Source: Bacteroidota bacterium (lineage in GTDB: Bacteria; Bacteroidota; Bacteroidia; Chitinophagales; Chitinophagaceae). From it: a DNA stretch of 7,348 nt. The notes beneath the pieces were generated by a model. The model did no database searches. It was not told the origin of the DNA and saw only the letters and a program-made list of their open reading frames with translations. The position numbers and the translations under genes are program-made. Positions 1-6,059 of the stretch are shown piece by piece (the first letter of the stretch is position 1; every line of letters begins with the position of its first letter). The stretch is taken from assembly GCA_947461985.1 (NCBI GenBank), contig CANHNT010000097.1:1-7348 (forward strand). Reading direction: 5' to 3'.

Positions 1-164
1 ACCATAATTTAGCTGTAAGAGTTTACGGTGGAAAATTATTTATTAGTCATATTAAAACTCCTTTAGGGAAAGAATTTTATTTGCTAAATCTTCCTTATTT
101 ATTAAGCGCTCAACTCACAGAATATTTAGATTGGTTTGAAGATGAAGTTGCTAAAATGAAATAG
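1..164 (+). CDS. 3' end of an unidentified protein gene (partial)
   Basis: An open frame enters from the left edge (first full codon at 3) and ends at the TAG at 162-164, giving the last 53 residues of a protein. The visible part begins HNLAVRVYGGKLFISH and ends WFEDEVAKMK. It has mixed beta-strand-like segments (VRVYGGKLFISHI), then a hydrophobic stretch (YLLNLPYLLSAQL) and an acidic, probably helical tail. I do not recognise the family, and the start lies outside the window. The frame is believable as coding because it stays open to the edge and ends six bases from the stop of the convergent lipoprotein gene, a compact arrangement typical of real gene ends. No terminator hairpin follows, so the two convergent transcripts probably overlap. 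Confidence 0.6.
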   Translation, partial: HNLAVRVYGGKLFISHIKTPLGKEFYLLNLPYLLSAQLTEYLDWFEDEVAKMK

Positions 165-170
165 AAATTT

Positions 171-1061
171 CTACATAAAGTTGTAAACATATACTGTTTT
201 ACAAGAAGGAAAAGCCTTTATATTTGACATAATCATTCTTGTTTTTACTAAATGATTAGGGTAGTAGCTAAACACTAAATGTACTTTCATTTTGTTGTTT
301 TCTTTCCACATAATATCTAGTAATTCATGTTGTTCATTATAGGTATAATCAAATACTTCATAACTTCCTTTAAAATAGTTTATCAAAATGTGGTTGTCTT
401 TCATCGTCTGACGATAAGCCATATTGGTATCACCTTTTTCATTGATAAATATTTCATTTTCTAATTGTTTATTAACGTTGTAATTAAAAATCATTTTACC
501 AATAGATGAAAATTTCTTTTCTATAATATTTTTTCCATTGTAAGAAAATGTTTCATTATCTACTTTTTGTGTGATTTCATTTTTTCTGATGACCTCAATT
601 AATTGATTAGATGCATTAAATTTTTCAATTAATGAATAATTAGAATTGTTTTTATTACTTCCTTCAATTCTTTGAGAATAAATCTTTTCTGAAGAAGAAA
701 TGGAAACTATTTTTTTAGCATTAATTGTATCTGATTGATTGTTTCTCAGTTGAACATCAGCTAACGTAATTTCATTTATTTTTGGTTGAATATTTTTATA
801 AATTAATTTAAAATTTCTCGGAGTTTTTTCTAATGTAAAAAATGATGCAGTATATGATTTTACTTTTTTAGAAAGTAATATATCATCATTCATATCTAAA
901 CTAAAAAGCAATGAAAAATTGGGCTGATGAGCAATTAAAATACTATCTGTATTTAACTGAAAAGTTTTTGTTTGTTGTGTTTCAGAAGTAATATTTTCTT
1001 TACAAGAAAAAAAGAATGCTACCCCTAAAAGTAGCATACTGTATGGTTTTAAATTTGTCAT
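171..1061 (-). CDS. Putative lipoprotein with YD-like repeats, function unknown
   Basis: This is a 296-residue protein with a short lipoprotein signal: Lys5, a hydrophobic stretch (MLLLGVAFFF, residues 9-18) and a lipobox FFSC, so Cys20 is the likely acylated N-terminus of the mature protein. CKEN follows the cysteine; a charged residue there is reminiscent of Bacteroidota surface-export signals, but this is weak. The second half repeats a loose 20-residue pattern of an aromatic-x-Tyr-Asn turn followed by a hydrophobic strand: FSYN 172-175, FNYN 192-195, YTYN 239-242 and FSYY 264-267. This resembles the YD/RHS-type beta repeats common in Bacteroidota lipoproteins. There is no catalytic motif I can name. 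The gene lies 69 bases downstream of pgk on the same strand with no terminator between; the only promoter-like box (GATTTTTG) overlaps the pgk stop, so read-through from pgk is plausible. By eye it is more AT-rich than pgk. Confidence 0.75.
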   Translation of the reverse strand: MTNLKPYSMLLLGVAFFFSCKENITSETQQTKTFQLNTDSILIAHQPNFSLLFSLDMNDDILLSKKVKSYTASFFTLEKTPRNFKLIYKNIQPKINEITLADVQLRNNQSDTINAKKIVSISSSEKIYSQRIEGSNKNNSNYSLIEKFNASNQLIEVIRKNEITQKVDNETFSYNGKNIIEKKFSSIGKMIFNYNVNKQLENEIFINEKGDTNMAYRQTMKDNHILINYFKGSYEVFDYTYNEQHELLDIMWKENNKMKVHLVFSYYPNHLVKTRMIMSNIKAFPSCKTVYVYNFM

Positions 1062-1068
1062 TTATTTT

Positions 1069-1122
1069 ATTAGTTAGCTTATTTAGTCTTTGTGATACTT
1101 TGAGTTTTAGTGCCTTAGTGGC
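1069..1122 (-). repeat. Degenerate 9-bp tandem repeat between pgk and the lipoprotein gene
   Basis: Read on the minus strand, the 69-base spacer parses into six consecutive 9-base units: GCCACTAAG, GCACTAAAA, CTCAAAGTA, TCACAAAGA, CTAAATAAG, CTAACTAAT. The shared core is CACTAAg, and it decays with distance from pgk. From memory, similar CACTAAG/CACGAAG-type units recur in intergenic spacers of many bacterial genomes; I cannot confirm that for this genome. There is no strong hairpin (only TGCC/GGCA, 4 bp), so it is not an obvious terminator. Confidence 0.5.
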
Positions 1123-1130
1123 AAAAATCA

Positions 1131-2324
1131 TTATTTAATCGCAGCAATGCCTGGTAACGTTTTTCCTTCAAAATATTCTAATAATGCACCGCCACCTGTG
1201 CTTACATACGAAACCTCATCAGCCAAATTAAATTTATTAATTGCAGCAACAGAATCACCTCCACCAATTAAAGAGAACGCACCATGTTTCGTAGCCTCCG
1301 CAATAGCTAATGCAATGGCTTTGGTGCCACCTTGAAATTTCTCCATTTCAAAAACGCCCATTGGTCCGTTCCATAAAATTGTTTTAGAATTTTTGATGAC
1401 ATCACTAAAAGTTGCTATTGATTGATTGGCAATATCTAATCCCATCCAACCAACAGGAATATTATTATTATCAACGATTTGCGTATTCGCATCAGCCGCA
1501 AACTTATCAGCGATTACACTGTCTGTAGGAATTAATAGTTTAACCCCTTTTGCGGCTGCTTTTTTTACTAATTCATTTGCTAAATCTAAACGGTCATCTT
1601 CACACAATGAAGAGCCAATTTGATTCCCTTGTGCTTTTAAAAATGTATATGCCATTCCGCCACCAATAATGATGTTGTCTGCTTTTTCTAAAAGCATTTC
1701 AATAATTAAAATTTTATCACTCACTTTTGCACCACCTAAAATAGCCGTAAATGGTCGTTCTGATTGATGCAATACTTTTTCTGCATTCGCAACTTCAGCA
1801 TCCATCAGCATGCCAAACATTCTATTTTCAGGTTCAAAAAACTGAGCGACAATAGCTGTAGAAGCATGTGCTCGGTGCGCTGTACCAAACGCATCATTTA
1901 CATAACAATGGCCATAAGCGGCTAGTTTTTTTGCAAACTCCACATCGCCTTTTTCTTCTTCTTTATAAAAACGTAAATTCTCTAATAGTAATACTTCACC
2001 TGGTTGCAAAGTTACGGCTTCATGAACAGCTTCGTCTCCCATGCAATCTCCTGCAAATTTTACGGTAGCTCCATCTAAAATTTTTATTAAATGCAACAAT
2101 ATATGCTTCAACGAATATTTATCTGTTGGTCCTTCTTTTGGTCGGCCTAAATGCGACATTAAAATAACGCTTCCACCATCGTTTAATATTTTTTTGATGG
2201 TAGGCACAGCAGCCTGCATTCTTGTGTCATCTGTAATTTGAAATTCAGCATTTAAAGGCACATTGAAATCTACACGGACTAATGCTTTTTTTCCATTGAA
2301 ATTGTATGAAGTAAATTTTGACAT
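1131..2324 (-). CDS. pgk: Phosphoglycerate kinase
   Basis: This cytoplasmic glycolytic enzyme transfers phosphate from 1,3-bisphosphoglycerate to ADP, giving 3-phosphoglycerate and ATP. The call rests on the full set of family motifs: VRVDFNVPL (17-24), SHLGRPKEG (57-65, substrate arginine), ENLRFY (115-120), YVNDAFGTAHRAHAS (141-155), ILGGAKVSDK (195-204), IIGGGMAYTFLKAQG (219-233), ILWNGPMGVFE (316-326), and the nucleotide loop GGGDSVAA (354-361) with TGGGA (376-380) near the C-terminus. At 397 residues it has normal length. The frame stays open to a TTG at 2345, but that codon lies inside the -7 box at 2343-2350, so the ATG at 2322-2324 (MSKFTSYNF) is the likely start. It has its own promoter, with a leader of roughly 10-15 bases and no Shine-Dalgarno. 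gapA, the preceding pathway step, lies 3.8 kb upstream on the same strand. Confidence 0.97.
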   Translation of the reverse strand: MSKFTSYNFNGKKALVRVDFNVPLNAEFQITDDTRMQAAVPTIKKILNDGGSVILMSHLGRPKEGPTDKYSLKHILLHLIKILDGATVKFAGDCMGDEAVHEAVTLQPGEVLLLENLRFYKEEEKGDVEFAKKLAAYGHCYVNDAFGTAHRAHASTAIVAQFFEPENRMFGMLMDAEVANAEKVLHQSERPFTAILGGAKVSDKILIIEMLLEKADNIIIGGGMAYTFLKAQGNQIGSSLCEDDRLDLANELVKKAAAKGVKLLIPTDSVIADKFAADANTQIVDNNNIPVGWMGLDIANQSIATFSDVIKNSKTILWNGPMGVFEMEKFQGGTKAIALAIAEATKHGAFSLIGGGDSVAAINKFNLADEVSYVSTGGGALLEYFEGKTLPGIAAIK

Positions 2325-2342
2325 AATTTTTTTATTTGTGCG

Positions 2343-2350
2343 CAAAATTA
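2343..2350 (-). promoter_or_regulatory. -7 box of pgk promoter
   Basis: Minus-strand TAATTTTG matches the Bacteroidota -7 consensus TAnnTTTG exactly and lies 18 bases upstream of the pgk ATG. The -33 position is only T-rich (TTT at about 20-base spacing). The box settles the pgk start: the alternative TTG start is part of the box itself. Confidence 0.65.
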
Positions 2351-2399
2351 AGCATTCAACTTCATAAATAAAATAGATTAAAATTCGAAAAATTAGGGA

Positions 2400-2831
2400 T
2401 TACTTTTTCTTTGTTTTTGCATCTTTAGATTTCGGATCGTCTTTTTTCTTCTCTTTTTTTTCTTTCTTTTTCGCTTCTTTTTCAGCATCTTTTTTGGCAT
2501 CATCTGCTTTGTCTAATGCGATATACTGTTTGTATTGAGCAGGCGTTAAAATGCGTTTAAATTCTTTATCACGAAGGCTTTGAGCGATGTCTTTTTGTTT
2601 TTTCTTATCTTTTTTAGAATGTTCTTTTGTGTCATATTTATCGATGCTTTGATAAATTTTCAAATTGGTAGAATATATTAAGGCATCTTGCTCTTTCGTC
2701 AATTTTAATGATGTAACAATTTCAGTTGTTTTCTTTTTTGCTTTTTCTTCAGGTGTTTTTTTATTTTTTTCTTGTGCAATCAATAACGAACTAATATTCA
2801 TGAATAGGAATAAGAAAAGTAATTTTTTCAT
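2400..2831 (-). CDS. Secreted Spy/CpxP-like LTxxQ protein with lysine-rich tail
   Basis: This is a 143-residue protein with a signal peptide (KK at 2-3, hydrophobic 4-18, likely cleavage after IA or AQ at 19-20), so it acts in the periplasm or outside. The mature part carries two LTxxQ motifs, LTKEQ (44-48) and LTPAQ (95-99), about 50 residues apart. That spacing is typical of Spy/CpxP-type small helical envelope proteins and of short Bacteroidota proteins built on the same helical hairpin. Residues 109-143 are almost entirely K, D, E and A, an extreme basic/charged tail I would not expect in Spy or CpxP. The protein has no cysteine. It starts 43 bases after the receptor stop, has its own -7 box, and precedes pgk by 75 bases. 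A chaperone or stress role is inference from the motif only; the tail could bind polyanions or cell-wall material. Confidence 0.75.
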   Translation of the reverse strand: MKKLLFLFLFMNISSLLIAQEKNKKTPEEKAKKKTTEIVTSLKLTKEQDALIYSTNLKIYQSIDKYDTKEHSKKDKKKQKDIAQSLRDKEFKRILTPAQYKQYIALDKADDAKKDAEKEAKKKEKKEKKKDDPKSKDAKTKKK

Positions 2832-2844
2832 TTTTTTATTTTAT

Positions 2845-2852
2845 CAAATGTA
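2845..2852 (-). promoter_or_regulatory. -7 box of the LTxxQ-protein gene
   Basis: Minus-strand TACATTTG is an exact TAnnTTTG match, 13 bases upstream of the ATG at 2831, implying a leader of only about 8 to 10 bases. The -33 region is AT-rich without TTG at the right distance. It lies just beyond the receptor gene stop (2875), so the gene could be read both from here and by read-through. Confidence 0.55.
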
Positions 2853-2874
2853 CAAAAACCAATTATTATAAAAA

Positions 2875-5112
2875 TTAAAAGTTGGCTTTTAATCCTAAAT
2901 TAAAACTCAATGGCATATTGGGTCTATACCCTTGGGGTAAGTTGGCTATAATGGCTTTGTTGTTTGTAATATTATTTATTGTTGAAAATAGAGTAAAATG
3001 TTTATTAAATTTATAGTTGGCAGACACATCCATTATTAAAAATCCTGCAATTGAATTTACCTCATTGTATTTTGTAATTTCATTGGGTAGAGCAACATTA
3101 TCTTGTCCTGGTTTTGTTCTTGTTTCACCTGTATAACGACCAATGAGAGTCGCGTTCAATTTTTTATTTTCAATACCAATACTAGTTGTTAATAAATGTG
3201 GAGTTATAAATGGGATTAAATCGTTTTTATTTATAGTACCGTTTCCCCAATCGCCACCTCCATTTACGAATGTTTCTTGAAATCTTGCATTGGTATAGGT
3301 ATAAGCAATGCTAATTGGTAATTTTAAGCTCGATTGTATATTTTTTTTGTGAAGAAGGTCGTACTCCATTCCAAGTTCTACTCCTTGAATCTTAGCATTG
3401 CCTGCATTAAACATTTCGCCGGTTCCTGCTCCACCACCAGATATATTATCTGAGCCTAAAATGTTTTTATAATTGTTTAAAAATCCTACTAATTGAACAT
3501 TTAATCCACTATTATTGTAACGATATCCTATCTCATAGTTTAGAGATGATTCAAATTTAGCTTGTGTAATTGTGCTTGTTAAAGAGGGCATCCCTGGTGG
3601 TGAAAATCCTTTATGAACACCACCAAATGCACCCATATTTGTGTTTATCTCATAATTTAATCCTATGCCTGGCAATAAAACGGATAAATTATTTTTGGCA
3701 GTTTTTAAATTTGTTCCAAGTCTGGCATTGTCAACTGTTCCATAGTTTTGAAATTCTAAAAGTATGTTTTCATAACGGATTCCAGGGCTTACTTTTAGTT
3801 TTTTGTAGCTTATGTCATAGCTAATAAAAGTTGCTAAACTATTTGCACTTCGAATTTGGTTTTCTTGATTTCCTTTTGGTCCAACTGCTGTTTGTATCAT
3901 GGTGCCATTGGTCATTTGGTAAGTAGATTGAGTTGCGTATCTATCTGCTTGGTCGGTGTGGTAACGAATACCCATTTGTAATTTGTGTATTATGTTTTTA
4001 GTATTAAAATAATATTGTGCAGTAGATTGTATTCCTTTCGAATCATACATTCTTGCAGCACTTTGATAACCTACTTCGCCATTTATTTGCCCTGTCATTA
4101 TTTGATAAGGCAATGGATATGTTGAAGGCTCACCTAAAATGGCATTGATACTTTGTCCTCCAAATGAATTTGCTCTAGCCCAATCTCTAAATGTATTGCT
4201 GTAATAAGCAGTTGTATTTATTGAAATCTTTTTGGTTGGTATAATTGTATGTGTTAAAGAAATATGATTATGGTTCAAGTTTAAAACATCCCTTTGAGTA
4301 CCTGCATAACGCCTATTTGGATTTGCTTTAAAGTCTTCGTAGGTTAAACCTAAATATGTTTCATTGCCGTTTTCAGTAGTATTGAGTATTTTTATTGTAA
4401 TTGATTGAGTTATTTTGGCCTTTTCATCTGTATGCCAACGCATTTTTCCCATAACATCTCGTCTGTCAAAACCTGTATTATTACCATTGTCTAATTGTTT
4501 AAAACCATTACTTGCAATCCGATTAATTTCAAAAACATAATCGAAATTTTTTCGACTATCACCCACCCAAATTCTTTGTTGATTGGTTGCAAAACTACCA
4601 TATGATATTTGAGCAAAGCCTTTAAAAACATTCGGAATAGTTGTGGATACTAAGTTAACAGCTCCTCCAATAGTGTAGGGGCCATATTTTATTTGACTAC
4701 TTCCTTTTAAAACTTCTACACTTTGCATACGAGCAAAAGTTGGAAAATAATATGCTGACGGATCGGCATAAGTGGCAGGAGCAATCAGAATGCCGTCTTC
4801 CATTAATGTAATTTTGGAACTTCTGTTTACAGGTGTGCCTCTCAATCCAATATTGGGTCTTAATCCAAAACCTTCCTCATCTCTAATATTTACACCTGGA
4901 ATTACTCTTAAAACATTGTTGATGTTAGGTTGGTTAAGTTTTTCCAATTTACGGAGGCTAATGTATTGCCCTGAACCTGGTATAGATTTCGCTTTATCTC
5001 CAACAATCGTTACTTGTTCAATGTTTTTTACTTTGAGTGTATCTTGTTCTAATTGTTGTGCATATGTTGAAATACTAATTAACAGTAAGGCTGCTACTAA
5101 AATTTTTCTCAT
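2875..5112 (-). CDS. FecA-like TonB-dependent outer-membrane receptor
   Basis: This 745-residue outer-membrane protein probably imports a ferric complex (citrate or siderophore) with TonB energy. A signal peptide (1-18, cleavage near TYA|QQ) is followed by a TonB-box-like EQVTIVG (32-38) and a plug domain (about 44-156). The plug carries LRVIPGVNIRDEEG (68-81), RPNIGLRG (85-92), LMEDGILIAP (103-112), YYFP (121-124) and EVLKGSSQIKYGPYTIGGAVNLVS (133-156 by position). The plug wording, above all the YYFP to YGPxTIGG stretch, is closest to FecA. The remainder is a beta barrel ending in an aromatic residue (SFNLGLKANF). There is no STN signalling domain and no carboxypeptidase-like N-terminal extension, and no SusD neighbour, so it is not a SusC glycan importer. 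The AraC-type regulator 87 bases upstream, with a repeat element at the promoter, suggests iron- or ligand-controlled expression. The exact substrate cannot be read from the sequence. Confidence 0.9.
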   Translation of the reverse strand: MRKILVAALLLISISTYAQQLEQDTLKVKNIEQVTIVGDKAKSIPGSGQYISLRKLEKLNQPNINNVLRVIPGVNIRDEEGFGLRPNIGLRGTPVNRSSKITLMEDGILIAPATYADPSAYYFPTFARMQSVEVLKGSSQIKYGPYTIGGAVNLVSTTIPNVFKGFAQISYGSFATNQQRIWVGDSRKNFDYVFEINRIASNGFKQLDNGNNTGFDRRDVMGKMRWHTDEKAKITQSITIKILNTTENGNETYLGLTYEDFKANPNRRYAGTQRDVLNLNHNHISLTHTIIPTKKISINTTAYYSNTFRDWARANSFGGQSINAILGEPSTYPLPYQIMTGQINGEVGYQSAARMYDSKGIQSTAQYYFNTKNIIHKLQMGIRYHTDQADRYATQSTYQMTNGTMIQTAVGPKGNQENQIRSANSLATFISYDISYKKLKVSPGIRYENILLEFQNYGTVDNARLGTNLKTAKNNLSVLLPGIGLNYEINTNMGAFGGVHKGFSPPGMPSLTSTITQAKFESSLNYEIGYRYNNSGLNVQLVGFLNNYKNILGSDNISGGGAGTGEMFNAGNAKIQGVELGMEYDLLHKKNIQSSLKLPISIAYTYTNARFQETFVNGGGDWGNGTINKNDLIPFITPHLLTTSIGIENKKLNATLIGRYTGETRTKPGQDNVALPNEITKYNEVNSIAGFLIMDVSANYKFNKHFTLFSTINNITNNKAIIANLPQGYRPNMPLSFNLGLKANF

Positions 5113-5148
5113 TCTTCTATTTTTAAAAACTTAATATTTATTAAGCAG

Positions 5149-5156
5149 CAAAACTA
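5149..5156 (-). promoter_or_regulatory. -7 box of the receptor gene promoter
   Basis: Minus-strand TAGTTTTG matches TAnnTTTG and lies 36 bases upstream of the receptor ATG. There is no TTG at -33; the nearest is TTC at 5174-5176 (17-base spacing), which directly abuts the 21-bp direct repeat. A weak -33 next to a putative activator site fits an activator-dependent promoter. The leader also contains a small AT palindrome (5131-5144). Confidence 0.6.
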
Positions 5157-5176
5157 AGTAGAAGATAATGCTTGAA

Positions 5177-5218
5177 TTTTAGTTAATAGGAAAAGTGTTT
5201 TAGTTATTGGGAAAAACT
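5177..5218 (-). promoter_or_regulatory. Two-copy 21-bp direct repeat, candidate AraC-family operator
   Basis: On the minus strand the element TTTTCCYAWTAACTAAAA occurs twice in tandem: distal copy at 5198-5215, proximal at 5177-5194. Sixteen of 18 bases are identical and the offset is exactly 21 bp, two helical turns. The proximal copy ends against the -33 position of the receptor promoter; the distal one overlaps the stop codon and last codons of the araC-type gene. AraC-family proteins classically bind two direct half-sites with about 21-bp spacing that touch the -35 element. Binding by the adjacent regulator is inference. Confidence 0.55.
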
Positions 5219-5937
5219 TGCTTAATTTGTTCGGTTGGTGATATGCCAAAAAAGTTTTTGTACGATTGGCTAAAACTACTTAAAGATGAATATCCAACAA
5301 TATATGATATATCGGTTATATTAGGATTGATCGTTTGCAGCAAATGCCTTGCTTTTTTCATTCTATTTTCTTGAATAAATTCAAAAATAGTTTGTTGAAA
5401 AACTTCTTTAAAACCTTTTTTTAGATAACATTGATTTGTGTTAACATGATTTGCAATAACAGGAATAGTTAAATTTTCTCCTAAATTATCCAGAATAAAC
5501 TTTTTTGCTTTTTGAATTTTTTCTAATTCAATGGGTTTGTTTAAAATACCACAACTGTCGCATCCTAACTGAAATATTAAATTGTTTTTTTGAGATTGAT
5601 AGAGCAAAAATAAAATTGTGCTTTCTAAAAATATTTTTTTATGAATACCATTTAGTTTACAATTTATAATTTCTAAAAGTTTTGATTGTGTATTGCAACA
5701 AATAGTTTGTTCTGCAATATTAATATCTATAGGTTCGTTGTATTTTTCGAAATAGTCTTTTGCAAATCGGATATGAAATTCGTAGTTGTTTTCAGTTAAA
5801 TCAAATAAGCAATCATTCGCATCAAGACCAAATGTTAAGTATATATATGATTCGTCTTGAGTTGTTTTACAAAAAGACGTAGTAGTTTTAGCATTGACTT
5901 TAAAAGATAGATAAATAAAGTCATTAACTTGTTCCAT
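5200..5937 (-). CDS. AraC-family transcriptional regulator, PchR-like
   Basis: This is a 245-residue DNA-binding regulator. The C-terminal AraC/XylS domain (about 140-241) has two helix-turn-helix units: LTIPVIANHVNTNQCYLKKGFKEVF (156-180) and ITDISYIVGYSSLSSFSQSYKNFFGISP (207-234 by position). The wording NxxxLKxGFKEVF...TIFEFIQENRMKKA is that of PchR, the pyochelin-responsive activator of a siderophore receptor. The N-terminal 125 residues are a divergent sensor region. Eight cysteines are present (23, 43, 80, 81, 93, 126, 129, 170), including CC and a CDSC pair at the linker. The longest frame begins at a GTG (5952), but that would include the -7 box at 5942-5949; the ATG at 5935-5937 (MEQVNDF) is chosen. 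A terminator separates it from gapA, and the receptor gene follows 87 bases downstream, its likely target. By eye the gene is AT-rich compared with gapA. Confidence 0.88.
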   Translation of the reverse strand: MEQVNDFIYLSFKVNAKTTTSFCKTTQDESYIYLTFGLDANDCLFDLTENNYEFHIRFAKDYFEKYNEPIDINIAEQTICCNTQSKLLEIINCKLNGIHKKIFLESTILFLLYQSQKNNLIFQLGCDSCGILNKPIELEKIQKAKKFILDNLGENLTIPVIANHVNTNQCYLKKGFKEVFQQTIFEFIQENRMKKARHLLQTINPNITDISYIVGYSSLSSFSQSYKNFFGISPTEQIKQVFPNN

Positions 5938-5941
5938 GGGG

Positions 5942-5949
5942 CAAAAGTA
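5942..5949 (-). promoter_or_regulatory. -7 box of the araC-type gene, giving a near-leaderless mRNA
   Basis: Minus-strand TACTTTTG matches TAnnTTTG. Only four bases (CCCC) separate it from the ATG at 5935-5937, so a start at the usual distance after the box would fall on or just before the ATG. No TTG is found at -33. The box excludes the upstream GTG as a start. Confidence 0.55.
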
Positions 5950-5953
5950 CACT

Positions 5954-5971
5954 TTTTAGTAAATGTTAAAA
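5954..5971 (-). promoter_or_regulatory. Possible third half-site upstream of the regulator gene
   Basis: Minus-strand TTTTAACATTTACTAAAA matches 14 of 18 positions of the proximal repeat unit at the receptor promoter and sits just upstream of the regulator's -7 box, where binding would affect its own transcription. The region is very AT-rich, so a chance match is quite possible. Confidence 0.25.
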
Positions 5972-6059
5972 AATAAAAATATCAATATTAAGCTAAAAGA
6001 AATGCCAATGAAGGAATTCATTATTTTGAAACTTAGTTTGCTTTCATTTTCTGTAAACA

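Noticed and set aside
181..204. Inverted repeat TTGTAAA/TTTACAA as a terminator for the + strand gene
   Set aside because: The stem is only 7 bp, A/T-rich with a 10-base loop, and is followed by GAAGGAAAA rather than a T-run; it lies within the lipoprotein coding sequence.
2325..2345. Seven-residue N-terminal extension of Pgk from a TTG start
   Set aside because: The TTG is the last three bases of the -7 box, and Pgk homologues start at or near the SKFTxxxFxGKxxLVRVDFN segment.
2875..5112. SusC-type glycan receptor
   Set aside because: No SusD-like gene follows, there is no carboxypeptidase-like N-terminal domain, the length is short for SusC, and the plug motifs are FecA-like.
4772..5134. 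120-codon open frame on the + strand antisense to the receptor gene
   Set aside because: It lies almost wholly inside the receptor's plug-coding region, whose minus-strand product is clearly conserved; no -7 box or recognisable domain supports it.
5131..5144. Perfect palindrome TTAATATTTATTAA-type arms in the receptor leader as an operator
   Set aside because: Six-base A/T-only arms are expected by chance in such AT-rich leaders; it does not resemble a Fur box closely enough to call.
5938..5952. Five-residue extension of the regulator from a GTG start (MYFCP)
   Set aside because: It would require transcription from upstream of the -7 box at 5942-5949; the ATG at 5937 is a better start codon.
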